Shown piece by piece: positions 8,289 to 18,219 of a stretch of DNA of 64,000 nt (positions are counted from its first letter, which is position 1; the number at the start of each line of letters is the position of its first letter). Under the pieces are notes generated by a model that saw only the letters and a program-made list of their open reading frames with translations, searched no databases and had not been told where the DNA came from. The stretch covers positions 1,116,001-1,180,000 of the forward strand of contig NZ_CP048020.1 in NCBI RefSeq assembly GCF_010365865.1. The letters run 5' to 3'. Made by a program: the position numbers and the translations under genes. The DNA is from Treponema vincentii (GTDB taxonomy: Bacteria; Spirochaetota; Spirochaetia; Treponematales; Treponemataceae).

Positions 8289-10967
8289 TTACCTTGAAAC
8301 TGCTTTACGCGTGAGCTTACGCCCTTCGTTTTCCGCCTTTTCCAATTCTGCCTGTGCAATCGACAAAAGTGCGATCGGCACCGAATAAGACGAACAGGAA
8401 ACATAGTTCAAACCTGCCTTCATACAGAAGGGGATGTTTTCGGGGCGTGCGCCTTGTTCTCCGCAGAGTCCGAGTTTAATGTCGGGGCGGGTGAGCTTGC
8501 CGCGTTCAATTGCGATACTGATAAGTTCCCGCACACCCGGATCCAAAATCGCAAAAGGATTGCCGTCGATTAAGTCATACAACGTGTAATCCGGCATAAA
8601 GCTGTTAAAGTCATCGCGGGAAAGTCCGAGCGTCGTTTGCGTAAGGTCATTGGTTCCGAACGAGAAGAATTCCGCATAGCGGGCAATTTCTCCTGCAGAT
8701 AAGGCCGCAACGGGCAATTCAATCATCGTGCCGATTTTGAAGTCTATCGGTTTTGCTTTGAACTGTGCACGCATTTCCTGTTCAATCGTACGGATACCGA
8801 GGTAGGCATGTCCTTCGATCTTCTTTCCGTATGCAATTTGCTTGAGCTCACGGAAGTTCATGACAATCGGAACCATGATTTCAACGTGCGTTTCAACGCC
8901 TTCTTTTTGCAGTTTGTAGGCTGCTTCAAAGATAGCGCGGATTTGCATTGCGTAAATTTCAGGATACGAGATTGCGATACGGCAGCCTCGGTGTCCCAGC
9001 ATGGGGTTTACTTCCGCACAAAGTTCGATTTTTTCCAACAATGCTTTTTTAGTAACGGTCTTTTTGGTCTCTTTTTTAAGATGTTCGATAAATTCGTTCA
9101 GTTCCGTATCATTATGCGGTAAGAATTCGTGTAACGGCGCATCTAACAGGCGGATGGTAACTTCACGTCCTGCCATAGTCTTAAAGATACCGTAAAAGTC
9201 TTCCATTTGGACTTTTTGGAGCTTGTTTAAAACTTTAATACGCTCTTCCGTTGTTTCGGAAAGGATCATCTCTCTAAAGGGATTGATACGTTTTGTTTCA
9301 AAGAACATGTGTTCGGTACGGCACAGCCCGATACCTTCAGCGCCAAAGCTGACTGCTAAGGCAGCATCGCGGGGACTGTCGGCATTGGCACGGACATGGA
9401 AGTCTTGGATAAACGAACGGGTAAGATCGATAAAGTCAAGCAAGCCGGAGGTTTTGGGATCAGGTTCGATCAGTTCTGCCGCTCCGAAGTATACGGTCGA
9501 TTCGCCGTAGTAGGGTACTTGCAAGGTGATGTAATCCCCTTCCTTAATGGTAATACCGTTGATGATAGCTTTATTCGCCATAATTTTCATGTCGGGGCGT
9601 ACCAACGAGATTTTCCCATACTGACGTGAAACAACGGAGGCATGTGCCGAATAGCCGCCTTCATTCGATAAAACGCCGGTAGAAACTTCAATCGCCTTTA
9701 CATCGCCTGCATAACTTGCCGGTACGCAGAGAATACAGCGGGTGTCGGCACTTTGCAAACGTGCAATATGCTGGGCTTCAATCAGTGCGTCAGCACTAAA
9801 GTATACACGGCCGACTGCCGCACCCGGCGCGCCTGCGATACCGCCCTTTGAATGCTGGAGATTTTTGACGCTCGTCATATTGATAACAGGATGCAGTATT
9901 TCATTTAACTGTCCGGGCTTGACATTTTTTACGACATATTCAGCATCAACGATTTTTCGATTGTATAAATCGAGGAGGAAGTGTACCAATGCAATCGTGC
10001 TTTTTGCTTCAACGGATTTTTGCTCGATAAGCCATAGTTTTCCTGCTTCAATCGTAAACCGGATTTCGCGGACATCTTTACTATGATCTTCCAACCGCCA
10101 TGCAATAGCTTCCAATTGCTCAAGGTATACCGGCTTTATGTCGTTAATATCTTTTCCGAGGGCATCCACTTCATCAAATTTTTCTTGGAAGAACATACCC
10201 TGTAATTTCTTTTCACCGGTAACGATATTGCGGCTGAAGAATCTGCCGGAAAAGGATTCCTTGTCATAGTTACCGTATACTAAGGGCTGAATCAATAATG
10301 CGACATCATTTTCATTATCAGGTTCAAGACTGAGCAGGGTGCTGATGAGCTGGATGGTTTGATTGAGCTGTACTTCTGCGGTGCTAAAAAATTCTTGCGG
10401 CAGATACGGTTGGTACTTATCCATAACGGTAGTACCGGATTCGTTTCGTTTTTCTTTCTTCAGTTCACTTTCAATTTTTTCCAGCTGTTCTTTATAGAGG
10501 TGCTGTTTTGCGTTGTCTTCCTGTAACTCTGCAATCTTAAATAAAATTGAAAAGATACCGCGCAATAAGAACAGAACTTCGTGACTTGCAAAATCTGTTC
10601 CGACTTTCTTTTCAAAGCCGCCGATGGTTGTTTTTGCCAACCCGAAGTTATGGAGCGTCGGATAGTTGGCGATAACAAGGTTGGGCGAAATAACGAGCTT
10701 TAATAAAAGAGGATTTTCCGGATCACCGAATTCTTTTTTAACCGCTTCGCCCATTTTCTTTAAGAACGGCCGCAGTGGCGATAGCACATTTGCCTGTTGC
10801 AAGGTTTGTGTAATAGTTGCATCCATGACAAGACCCGGTACGATAGGTAATCCGAGTTCCGAAAATTCATTCAGTTGGCGCCCGCGAATACCGAGGAGCG
10901 TTTTGTCAATATTACTTTTAAGTGTTTCTTTATTACTGAAAAAATGGATCGATTTAGACATATTCAT
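8289..10967 (-). CDS. ppdK: pyruvate phosphate dikinase-like PEP-utilising enzyme with divergent N-terminal domain
   Basis: An 892-aa protein related to pyruvate phosphate dikinase. The C-terminal PEP/pyruvate barrel is canonical: GIGLCRTEHMFF (about 546), FGTNDLTQTTLGLSRDD (about 775), CGEQGARPE (about 835) and a Cys in NYVSCSSY. The central swivel domain keeps the phospho-acceptor histidine (His442) in GGYSAHASVV, where the usual motif is GGMTSHAAVV. The N-terminal third aligns poorly with the ATP-grasp domain. The GGKG loop is absent, and the QTRNGKRT segment reads IEQKSVEAK, so key nucleotide-binding residues are missing. AGGAG precedes the ATG. It follows a 341-aa protein by 9 bp and cfpA, an order I recall as TP0746-TP0748 in T. 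pallidum. It may be a PEP-binding or regulatory protein rather than a full dikinase. Confidence 0.8.
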   Translation of the reverse strand: MNMSKSIHFFSNKETLKSNIDKTLLGIRGRQLNEFSELGLPIVPGLVMDATITQTLQQANVLSPLRPFLKKMGEAVKKEFGDPENPLLLKLVISPNLVIANYPTLHNFGLAKTTIGGFEKKVGTDFASHEVLFLLRGIFSILFKIAELQEDNAKQHLYKEQLEKIESELKKEKRNESGTTVMDKYQPYLPQEFFSTAEVQLNQTIQLISTLLSLEPDNENDVALLIQPLVYGNYDKESFSGRFFSRNIVTGEKKLQGMFFQEKFDEVDALGKDINDIKPVYLEQLEAIAWRLEDHSKDVREIRFTIEAGKLWLIEQKSVEAKSTIALVHFLLDLYNRKIVDAEYVVKNVKPGQLNEILHPVINMTSVKNLQHSKGGIAGAPGAAVGRVYFSADALIEAQHIARLQSADTRCILCVPASYAGDVKAIEVSTGVLSNEGGYSAHASVVSRQYGKISLVRPDMKIMANKAIINGITIKEGDYITLQVPYYGESTVYFGAAELIEPDPKTSGLLDFIDLTRSFIQDFHVRANADSPRDAALAVSFGAEGIGLCRTEHMFFETKRINPFREMILSETTEERIKVLNKLQKVQMEDFYGIFKTMAGREVTIRLLDAPLHEFLPHNDTELNEFIEHLKKETKKTVTKKALLEKIELCAEVNPMLGHRGCRIAISYPEIYAMQIRAIFEAAYKLQKEGVETHVEIMVPIVMNFRELKQIAYGKKIEGHAYLGIRTIEQEMRAQFKAKPIDFKIGTMIELPVAALSAGEIARYAEFFSFGTNDLTQTTLGLSRDDFNSFMPDYTLYDLIDGNPFAILDPGVRELISIAIERGKLTRPDIKLGLCGEQGARPENIPFCMKAGLNYVSCSSYSVPIALLSIAQAELEKAENEGRKLTRKAVSR

Positions 10968-10976
10968 AATAGACTC

Positions 10977-12002
10977 CTAGAAAAGGTTAAGAACGGTACT
11001 GGGTGAACCGCGCAAAAATGCTTCAAAACGCGGACTTGCGCCTTCTGCAAAATATTTTGACAATTTTGACAAGTCTTTAATCTCTTCGCCTGAAACGGCA
11101 AATTGGATACTACTGCCGTGTTTTACTTTTCCCCACTTAAACAGCGTATTGATATCGACAATCTGTTCGCCATCATAGAATACGATAACTCTATTATGCG
11201 GATAGCGTGCATTGTAGCTACGGATAATTCGCTTCCATGCTTCAACGTTCCCGTTATGAAACAGCTCGTTGGTAACAACAACCGAAATTTGTTGAGAAAT
11301 TCTGGTTTTTCCTGATGGTACTTGTATTTGAGCGGAGGCTGCCGCTTGTTTTGCCTGTGCAATGTTTTTTGTCGTAGACTTTACTTTTGCAGTCGCCGAA
11401 TCTTTTACCGTTTTTCGTTTTTGCCCTTTTGCCTGCTGTTTTTTTGCTTTAGGTGCAGTGAATACGAACGGACCGTTCAGAAGTTTTGTAGGGACTGACG
11501 GCTTTATACCGCTTAAAAGATCAAAAAATGCATTAAATACCATTTCTGCAACAGAATCTTCTATTCTACCTTTATCTTGCTTCCCGACGTAAATATTTAA
11601 GAGCTCATTTTTTTTCAACATTTCAAAGAGGGAAACATTTGCCGGATTCTTAGGGTTTATCACCAAAAAGCCTAAGTCAGGGTGATGGTAACCGATTACA
11701 ACATCAACGCCTTTCCATTTTGCCATTTCTGTGATGATAGTTGTAGGTGTTGTAGTGATTTCTCGAATGTTTTTAGATATCGACTTATATCCCCACATAT
11801 CGAGTAGTATAACAGATAAAAACGCCGGAATTTCTTCATTTATTAATTCTTTGTTTTCAAGTAATATACCAATTTCATCGGCAATATTTTTTTTAACATT
11901 GCTGGCATCCAGAAGCGATAAGGCATTCTGAATATGTGTTACAGAGGCATTAAAACCCTGCTTTGTAGCAAGCGGTACATAAAATCCTAATGAATCGAGC
12001 AT
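10977..12002 (-). CDS. conserved treponemal protein of unknown function beside cfpA
   Basis: Not recognised beyond its position, which matches what I recall as TP0747 between cfpA and ppdK in T. pallidum. The 341 residues show an N-terminal alpha/beta region (1-180), a Lys/Ala/Gln-rich flexible linker (about 185-235) and a C-terminal alpha/beta domain (240-341) starting with SVVVTNELFHNGNVEAWKR. There is no signal peptide, so it is cytoplasmic. AAAGGAG lies 6 nt before the ATG. The dikinase gene starts 9 bp after its stop, which suggests cotranscription. A role with filaments or with the dikinase-like protein is inference from gene order only. Confidence 0.7.
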   Translation of the reverse strand: MLDSLGFYVPLATKQGFNASVTHIQNALSLLDASNVKKNIADEIGILLENKELINEEIPAFLSVILLDMWGYKSISKNIREITTTPTTIITEMAKWKGVDVVIGYHHPDLGFLVINPKNPANVSLFEMLKKNELLNIYVGKQDKGRIEDSVAEMVFNAFFDLLSGIKPSVPTKLLNGPFVFTAPKAKKQQAKGQKRKTVKDSATAKVKSTTKNIAQAKQAAASAQIQVPSGKTRISQQISVVVTNELFHNGNVEAWKRIIRSYNARYPHNRVIVFYDGEQIVDINTLFKWGKVKHGSSIQFAVSGEEIKDLSKLSKYFAEGASPRFEAFLRGSPSTVLNLF

Positions 12003-12138
12003 TCACTTCTCCTTTGCGTAGCAAGGATGATTTAGAAGTATTATCAAAAACTTTCCTTGCATTTACTTTTAGACTTGCGGGAAACAATTCCTTGAGAGGT
12101 ATTTAAACGACGCGGAATCCAAGTTCCCCCCTATGCAT

Positions 12139-12174
12139 AAAAGCCCTCCGAAACGGGTGTTTCAGGGGCCTTTT
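12139..12174 (-). terminator. hairpin between cfpA and the next gene
   Basis: The minus strand folds AAAAGGCCCCTGAAAC against GTTTCGGAGGGCTTTT with a 4-nt loop and a few mismatches, ending in TTTT. It lies 36 bp after the cfpA stop. It probably reduces read-through from the abundant cfpA transcript into the downstream gene. Confidence 0.6.
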
Positions 12175-12210
12175 ATACTATAATCTTAACTTATTGCCAT
12201 ACGGTAAGCT

Positions 12211-14265
12211 TTACAGAGTTCTTACACCGGATTTGCGTCCCCGGCGTCCTTTACTTGCCGTACTATCAACAGCACCCGCTTTCTTTGTTTTGGATGCCCC
12301 TCTGCGGCTGCGAGTTGCGGCCGGTGTTCTGCTAACGGTTTCTGCGGCAGGCGCTTCCAAACTCGGAGTATTGTTCAGTGCATCCATAAATTGGGCGCGT
12401 CCATTCGGGGTTATCGCAGCAGGTTCATCATCTCCGCCTGAGCTGAATGTCTGTGCAATATCCGCACGAACCGTTGAGCGGCGGCGGCTGAATGAAGCAA
12501 ATGCCTGATCCATAAAGCCTTTGGAAACGCCATGGAGGAATTCGTTTAAGACGTTTGCCATACCGTCAAGGGTTGCCTTCTTGCGTTTGATGGAAGTGAT
12601 GTCTACATCCAGCAAGAGACCCGGCTGCATATGGAACGGGTTGATGAGGTAGTCGAACTTGTTGAATTCAGCCTCGAGGAAGGCGAGCCGTTCTTCCATA
12701 ACACGGCGTTCAACAGGGTACTGATAGTCGTACATTTTCTTGAGCCGTTCACGCATGATTACAAGCTTCTTGCGCATCTTGTCTTTTTCGTAGACAAACG
12801 TGCGGTTCATTTTTTCAACTTCCGTTTCGGCTGCATTGACAAACGAAATTTCGTCCCAGACTTTTGCGATATCCTTGTAGGCGGGTTCACCCTTCGGAAT
12901 TTTGTATTTTTTCTGGATGTGCTTTTCGTAGATTTTTGCCAAATCGCCGAAATCGGTGATACGTACCATGAACTTCGATTTGTCATATTGGGTCTGTAAT
13001 ACGTCCCATAGGTGCTCGACTTCAGTTTCGAATGAACGGATCATGACCTCATACGCTTTGCGCTCTTCAAGCAGCTGGGCATTGTCGTAGTAGCGTAAAC
13101 GAATCTGGTAGCGTTCATCAGGAAGGTTTGCAACGTTCGTATCGTCATATTCGCGCAACAGCAGCTCGCGAGCATTTTTTAAGTTTTCAATGTACTGGTA
13201 CCCCATTTTAGAGGTATCGAGAATTGAAGTTAACGAGTTGATTGCCGTATTGAAGCCGCGGTTACGGATGTTTTCGATATCGATGATGTGCTTGATATTC
13301 TCACGGATATTGAGTTGATCGAAGGTCTCCGGATCGATTTCCGCTCTTAAGTTTGCAATGCGTTCCATCAATTCCTTTGAAACTACCGAATAGCGTTTGC
13401 TTTCGGGGTTTTCAACGTCATCATCGGTAACATCGAGAACTTTTCCCATCTTCTTGAAGATGATTTCGCTGTCGGTCATTTCTTCTTTGCCTTCATCGAT
13501 AAGCTCATCTTTTAATACTTCGATTTCTTTATCGATAAGGTTCATCAGATGGTTGGAGAGCAAATCTTTGATTAAGTATTCAACCGTTGCCTGATATTGG
13601 AAAATAGGGCTGATAAGTTCGGTGTCGAGGATATTGACTGAAAGTTTTACATCCGTTACCGTTTTGGGCTTAACGATGTTGTCTTTGAACGCACACTTTA
13701 CAATCGAGTAAGCGTTCTCACCGCGAACAAAAGCACCGACGTCGGTTTTCTGGCGCAGAAGTGAATTGGTCAACGTTTCGAGATCATTGATTCCGCGCTG
13801 TACGTGTCCTTGCAGGTGTCCGTACATATTAACGATCGATTTTTCGATTTCACCGGTATTGAACTTATCGGCACCGCCGACTTCATCCAGCAGAGTTGCA
13901 ATCTCTTTCGGAGTGTAGCGGTTCAGAACTTTCATTTCTTCCCTATCGATAAATCCACGGACTTTTTTGAGCATTTCGTCTTCTGCGGTTACCATATAGC
14001 GATTGAACATATTCTGATAGTTCTGGTTAAAGTAGTTGTACAACTTTTCTTTTAAACCACCCATTACATCCAATCTTTCCAGAACATCTTTGGGTAATTT
14101 CGTTGATAAGTGGTGCAATACTTTATTGGTCTCTTCTTCGATCAGCTGATTCACTTCTTTTTGCTGATCGCGATAATCCTGCGCCAACGAATTCCTTGAA
14201 CCGACAGCACTGGGCTTTTCGGGATGGAATACATTTGGACTTTGAGGTAAATCTAAACTTGCCAT
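12211..14265 (-). CDS. cfpA: cytoplasmic filament protein A
   Basis: A 684-aa, highly charged, almost wholly helical protein without signal peptide, recognised as the treponemal CfpA. It forms the ribbon of cytoplasmic filaments that runs under the inner membrane along the cell body, and is linked to chromosome segregation and cell division. Heptad-like, Glu/Lys-rich coiled-coil stretches occupy about residues 30-590. The C-terminal 90 residues are low-complexity, rich in Ala/Arg/Thr and basic at the end ([10 protein letters not shown]). AAGGAG is 8 nt upstream of the ATG. It has its own strong promoter with a 5'-end hairpin, and starts divergently from the vWFA gene. Confidence 0.93.
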   Translation of the reverse strand: MASLDLPQSPNVFHPEKPSAVGSRNSLAQDYRDQQKEVNQLIEEETNKVLHHLSTKLPKDVLERLDVMGGLKEKLYNYFNQNYQNMFNRYMVTAEDEMLKKVRGFIDREEMKVLNRYTPKEIATLLDEVGGADKFNTGEIEKSIVNMYGHLQGHVQRGINDLETLTNSLLRQKTDVGAFVRGENAYSIVKCAFKDNIVKPKTVTDVKLSVNILDTELISPIFQYQATVEYLIKDLLSNHLMNLIDKEIEVLKDELIDEGKEEMTDSEIIFKKMGKVLDVTDDDVENPESKRYSVVSKELMERIANLRAEIDPETFDQLNIRENIKHIIDIENIRNRGFNTAINSLTSILDTSKMGYQYIENLKNARELLLREYDDTNVANLPDERYQIRLRYYDNAQLLEERKAYEVMIRSFETEVEHLWDVLQTQYDKSKFMVRITDFGDLAKIYEKHIQKKYKIPKGEPAYKDIAKVWDEISFVNAAETEVEKMNRTFVYEKDKMRKKLVIMRERLKKMYDYQYPVERRVMEERLAFLEAEFNKFDYLINPFHMQPGLLLDVDITSIKRKKATLDGMANVLNEFLHGVSKGFMDQAFASFSRRRSTVRADIAQTFSSGGDDEPAAITPNGRAQFMDALNNTPSLEAPAAETVSRTPAATRSRRGASKTKKAGAVDSTASKGRRGRKSGVRTL

Positions 14266-14292
14266 CTTACTGTCTCCTTATTGCAGTAGATT

Positions 14293-14353
14293 TATATCCG
14301 TAACGGATATATCAATACGGTTTTTATTATAAGGCTATTTTGCAAAATGTAAA
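14293..14353 (-). promoter_or_regulatory. cfpA promoter with 5'-UTR palindrome
   Basis: TTTACA (14348-14353), a 16-bp spacer and TATAAT (14326-14331) on the minus strand. In the predicted leader a perfect 8-bp stem TATATCCG/CGGATATA with a 3-nt loop (14293-14311) lies within about 10-25 nt of the 5' end, ahead of the ribosome-binding site. It could stabilise the message or act as an operator. Confidence 0.7.
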
Positions 14354-14465
14354 GCCACTTGCCCCCTTTTTACTTTCTTTTTTTTATAATATTATGAATT
14401 ATATCTAAAAACACGGTCTGTTTTTGGAAGTTTGTTATACAATATCTGTAATTAAGGGAGTTATT

Positions 14466-15128
14466 ATGTTGAAAATCAAATCCATTCTCTTTATCATTTC
14501 TTTTTTTATTATTTCTTTTACAGCATTTGCCGGCGAAAGAACTATTCCCGTTGATGTTTTTTTGATGATTGATAAATCACAATCAATGAATGAGCCCGGG
14601 AAATTCGACAGTTTGCATAAATGGGTACGCGATACGCTCGTTACCGAAATGTTAATACCTGATGATTGGGTTACTATCTGGGAATTTTATGAAAAACCGT
14701 ATGAGCTGCAAACATTAGTTATTAAGAATGAAAACGATCGTAATTCATTGATAAAAACAATCGACAATATTACCCCCAACGGTGCGTTTACCGATATCGG
14801 GCGTGCTCTTGATGCAATTCAAGATTCTTTGAATAAACGAGGAAAAAATAATCGGTATAAAATTTTATTATTAGTAACGGATCTTGAACAAGATGCTCCG
14901 TGGACATCAAAATACCGTGGAAAACAGGAATCGTTTAAAAGTCCGTATCTTGCAGAAGCGCGCATTATCAAACACGATAATTGGTACGAAATAACACTCG
15001 ATATGGATATTCAGGATAAGGTCGTTAAAACGACAAAAGATCTCTATACAAATATTATTGATAATAGGGGAGTTCCTCGTAGTAACGATGATCAAAATAA
15101 AGTGCTTATTACCGAAGAAAAAAAATAA
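14466..15128 (+). CDS. secreted von Willebrand factor A-domain protein
   Basis: A 220-aa exported protein: signal peptide (residues 1-22, ending TAFA-GE) followed by a single vWFA domain. The MIDAS residues are present: D-K-S-Q-S (DxSxS, about residue 37), a Thr in GAFTDIG and the Asp of VTDLEQD. The start at 14466 is preferred over an ATG at 14424 because AGGGAG sits 7 nt before it and the signal peptide begins there. It lies next to cfpA where, as I recall, T. pallidum has TP0750, a vWFA protein reported to be a [22 protein letters not shown] protease. The next gene starts 32 bp downstream in the same direction, so the two are probably coexpressed. Periplasmic or surface location. Confidence 0.8.
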   Translation: MLKIKSILFIISFFIISFTAFAGERTIPVDVFLMIDKSQSMNEPGKFDSLHKWVRDTLVTEMLIPDDWVTIWEFYEKPYELQTLVIKNENDRNSLIKTIDNITPNGAFTDIGRALDAIQDSLNKRGKNNRYKILLLVTDLEQDAPWTSKYRGKQESFKSPYLAEARIIKHDNWYEITLDMDIQDKVVKTTKDLYTNIIDNRGVPRSNDDQNKVLITEEKK

Positions 15129-15160
15129 ACCGAGGAATTTTAAAGTAAGGCGTTTTAAAT

Positions 15161-16594
15161 ATGAAGAAATTGTTTTATATGCTTTGTATTGTGGTGATCA
15201 TCGTTATTATTGGAATATTGGCTTATCAGCGTATCGTTCACCAACGGACTCAGGTGATACCACAGAATGCTCAAACAATTATTCCTACTGCGCCGCAATT
15301 GCAGCAGCAAGAGGTCTCAAGTTCGGAAGTAATACCTGAAAATATACAATCGGGTATTACGCTGCTCAGTGATGAGGTTCTTGTCGAAGATATACAAGCG
15401 GATTTGAATGGTGATAATAAGGAAGATAAAATTATTGCAGCCAAAAAATTATCCGATCAATTCATCTATCTTTTCATATTTTTACAGGATAGTGAAGCGC
15501 AAACTTTTACAAGAGCCGTAGAAATAAAAACGGAAGCAACACATGCAAAAACGCTCTCTGTTTATACATTAATGGTACAAGAATATACGTATCCCGTTAT
15601 AGTATATAATGGAATGAATGCCGACAGTATGCAGGTTTTCGGTATGTATAGGTTGGGGATAGATGAGGATAAAATAATCAGTATCTATTCTTTAGCCGAC
15701 ATACAAGCGGACGGTCAAATTATACTGAAAAACGAACAGGATAATTCGATCTCCGATTATACGGTATCTGCATATTATTCCGATAAAGATGCTCCAAATA
15801 CACTTAACCAAATAGAAAAGCAATATACATGGAATGCAAAAAAAGAATTTTTTGTGCAAACAAAAGAAACAAAAATTCCCGGAAAAAAAATTGAAAGTCA
15901 ATTTCTTCAAAAATTTCAAACGGGGGATAGTAATTCTTTTCAAGAATTTCTTGACGGATTATGGTATCAACCAAGTGCAAAAAGAGATCAAAACCGGAGT
16001 ATCTTTTTTAACCGGTCCGAAAACGAAATTATTTTTTCTGTCAATAATATTCAGGAACTCTTTACTATCGATTCTATAACACCGCGCAGATTCGGTATTT
16101 ATTTTTCTACAAAAAATGCTTCTATTTCGAGTATTCATCGGCGCATCAGTATTGAATTACTTGGAATTGACGAAGTGCATATAAGAGTCATTGATGATAT
16201 TGCGCGTTTAAAAATCGGTGTAGCATCAAACTGGGACGGATCATACCGAAAAATAAGTAATACTGTTCGCGAAGTACAAAGCAGTATCACGTTTGACAAT
16301 ATAAAAAAAATATTGACTGCAGATGAAAAAATATGGACAAGTGCAGAAGGATATTCTTTATATTTTTCGGATAATTCATATCGGTTCTTGCAAGATACGG
16401 CGGAGAATTCGGGATGGTATACGATTTTACAGATAAAAGGCAATACTGTTTTACAGCTTAAAGATACCGAAAATAATGAACGTTTTTTTAATCTTATACT
16501 TGATAATGCCGGTAAACGATTAAGCTTAATAGAAGTTTCCGTTACATTGAGCGGCATTATACCGATTGGAAGTTCGCCGCTTATATTTAAATAA
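15161..16594 (+). CDS. membrane-anchored exported protein in the pallilysin position
   Basis: A 477-aa protein with one N-terminal transmembrane anchor (about residues 5-22), an Gln/Thr/Pro-rich stalk (25-60), a segment with DLNGDNKED (about residue 83) that resembles a calcium-binding loop, and a beta-rich C-terminal region (about 280-470). Its place after a vWFA gene and cfpA matches that of TP0751 (pallilysin) in T. pallidum. No HEXXH metalloprotease motif is present here, so protease activity should not be assumed. It may be a distant relative of that adhesin or an unrelated cell-envelope protein. The local A+T content is higher than in the neighbours. Confidence 0.6.
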   Translation: MKKLFYMLCIVVIIVIIGILAYQRIVHQRTQVIPQNAQTIIPTAPQLQQQEVSSSEVIPENIQSGITLLSDEVLVEDIQADLNGDNKEDKIIAAKKLSDQFIYLFIFLQDSEAQTFTRAVEIKTEATHAKTLSVYTLMVQEYTYPVIVYNGMNADSMQVFGMYRLGIDEDKIISIYSLADIQADGQIILKNEQDNSISDYTVSAYYSDKDAPNTLNQIEKQYTWNAKKEFFVQTKETKIPGKKIESQFLQKFQTGDSNSFQEFLDGLWYQPSAKRDQNRSIFFNRSENEIIFSVNNIQELFTIDSITPRRFGIYFSTKNASISSIHRRISIELLGIDEVHIRVIDDIARLKIGVASNWDGSYRKISNTVREVQSSITFDNIKKILTADEKIWTSAEGYSLYFSDNSYRFLQDTAENSGWYTILQIKGNTVLQLKDTENNERFFNLILDNAGKRLSLIEVSVTLSGIIPIGSSPLIFK

Positions 16595-16628
16595 ACCTTT
16601 GTTGAAATATACCATAACATAAATATAT

Positions 16629-16666
16629 CCGCGAAGCAAAGTGTATAAAAAAACTTTGCCTCGCGG
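16629..16666. terminator. bidirectional hairpin between convergent genes
   Basis: CCGCGAAGCAAAGT and ACTTTGCCTCGCGG pair over 13 of 14 bp around an A-rich 10-nt loop. It sits between two convergent genes. No U run follows the stem on the plus strand, so efficiency is uncertain. Confidence 0.55.
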
Positions 16667-16714
16667 AATACCGCGACTTAACTTTGACTGTTATGGCTGC
16701 GGATGTTTTTGATT

Positions 16715-17923
16715 TTATCGTTTTACAATAACGGCCGTTCCTTGCCCCCCTCCGATGCATAAAGAAGCAAGTCCGATCTTTTTATCCGTTTTGATCATTT
16801 CGTGGAGAAGAGTTACTAAAATGCGGTTACCCGAAGCACCAACCGGATGGCCGAGCGCAATAGCGCCGCCGTTGACGTTCGTTCGCTTTAACAGTGCATC
16901 GCGATCGACTCCATGCTCGCGTACCAGTTCATGGATAACGCCTAAAGACTGAGCGGCAAATGCTTCGTTCAATTCAATCAGTTCCATATCGGAGAGTTTC
17001 AGCGATGCATAGTTTAATGCATTACGGATTGCCGGAACGGGACCTAATCCCATTACGAGCGGGTCGACACCGCCTTGCCCGATGCCGATAATTTCCGCAA
17101 TAGGTTTGAGGTTATATTTCTTTACGGCTGCTTCACTTGCAACCAGCACAAAGGAAGCCCCATCATTTATGCCCGATGCATTGCCTGCTGTAACAGTACC
17201 GTCGCTTTTAAAAGCAGGTTTCAGCTTGGCAAGTTTTTCGAGGTCGGTGGTACGATTGGGATATTCGTCGGTATCGAAAACAGTATCGCCTTTTTTTGAA
17301 TGGATAGTAATCGGAACGATTTCGTTTTTAAATTTACCTGCATCGATAGCGGCAATCGCTTTTTGCTGGGAGGCGAATGCAAATTCATCCTGCTGCGCTC
17401 TGGTAATATTAAATTTTGCGGCGATATTTTCAGCCGTAATTCCCATGTGGATATTTGCACGGGCATCCGTTAAGGCGTCATAAATCATGTGATCGACCGC
17501 CTGCCAGTTTCCCATCTTATTTCCGCTGCGGGTATTTGCGGGTACGAGATACGGTGCGAGTGACATCGATTCTACGCCGCCTGCAAGAACAATGTCGTTA
17601 AAACCTGCTTGGATGGACATCACTGCTTCCATAACGGATCGCAAACCGGATCCGCATACCATGTTGACTGAGTGAGCACACACCGTTTCGGGAATGCCGG
17701 CTTCCAATGCGATGGTTCGGGCGATATTTTGACCGAGTCCGGCGCCGAGTACGTTACCGCAAATAAGCTCCGAAACTTGGTCGGGCTTTACCTTTGCCTC
17801 TTCCAGCACCGCTTTTACTACCGTTGAACCCATGTCCTTAGGCGGAACGGTAGACAGGCCTCCGAGAAACTTACCGATAGCAGTGCGCTTTGCACTGATG
17901 ATGTACGATTTTGATACAGCCAT
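16715..17923 (-). CDS. acetyl-CoA C-acetyltransferase (thiolase)
   Basis: A 402-aa biosynthetic-type thiolase. It condenses two acetyl-CoA to acetoacetyl-CoA, or runs the reverse. The nucleophilic Cys (MVCGSGLRS, about residue 92), the His of ALGHPVGASG (about 357) and the second Cys of CIGGGQGTA (about 387) are all present, and the length is normal. AGGAGG lies 7 nt before the ATG. A possible TATGAT -10 box with a weak -35 lies about 100 nt upstream. It is a single gene; no adjacent 3-hydroxyacyl-CoA dehydrogenase or transferase is seen, so the pathway (butyrate-type fermentation, mevalonate or other) is not fixed by context. Confidence 0.92.
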   Translation of the reverse strand: MAVSKSYIISAKRTAIGKFLGGLSTVPPKDMGSTVVKAVLEEAKVKPDQVSELICGNVLGAGLGQNIARTIALEAGIPETVCAHSVNMVCGSGLRSVMEAVMSIQAGFNDIVLAGGVESMSLAPYLVPANTRSGNKMGNWQAVDHMIYDALTDARANIHMGITAENIAAKFNITRAQQDEFAFASQQKAIAAIDAGKFKNEIVPITIHSKKGDTVFDTDEYPNRTTDLEKLAKLKPAFKSDGTVTAGNASGINDGASFVLVASEAAVKKYNLKPIAEIIGIGQGGVDPLVMGLGPVPAIRNALNYASLKLSDMELIELNEAFAAQSLGVIHELVREHGVDRDALLKRTNVNGGAIALGHPVGASGNRILVTLLHEMIKTDKKIGLASLCIGGGQGTAVIVKR

Positions 17924-18137
17924 TTTTGACCTCCTAGAAATACGGGAATATGTTCACGTTAAAGAAAATTTCTAAAAACTTCGATCTATGAAGTAATTTA
18001 GAGATATCCTTTAATCAAGATTCCCCTACAGTTTCTATCATATCACGCTTAAAACAATCTGACTATATTAGGCGATCGGGGTAAATGCATCAAGCGGTTT
18101 TTTATCAGGCTGCAGAATAATTGGAAATGAGATTTTC

Positions 18138-18166
18138 TTGCATTACGATTTTTCCTTTGGTATAAT
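18138..18166 (+). promoter_or_regulatory. promoter of the DUF1284 gene
   Basis: TTGCAT (18138-18143), a 17-bp spacer, TATAAT (18161-18166). The predicted leader is about 47 nt and ends in an AAGGA ribosome-binding site, in contrast to the leaderless arrangement of metG 650 bp downstream. Confidence 0.65.
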
Positions 18167-18219
18167 TCGGAATAATTCAGAACGAACTTCTAAAATACAC
18201 ACTGTAAGGAATTCTCTCA

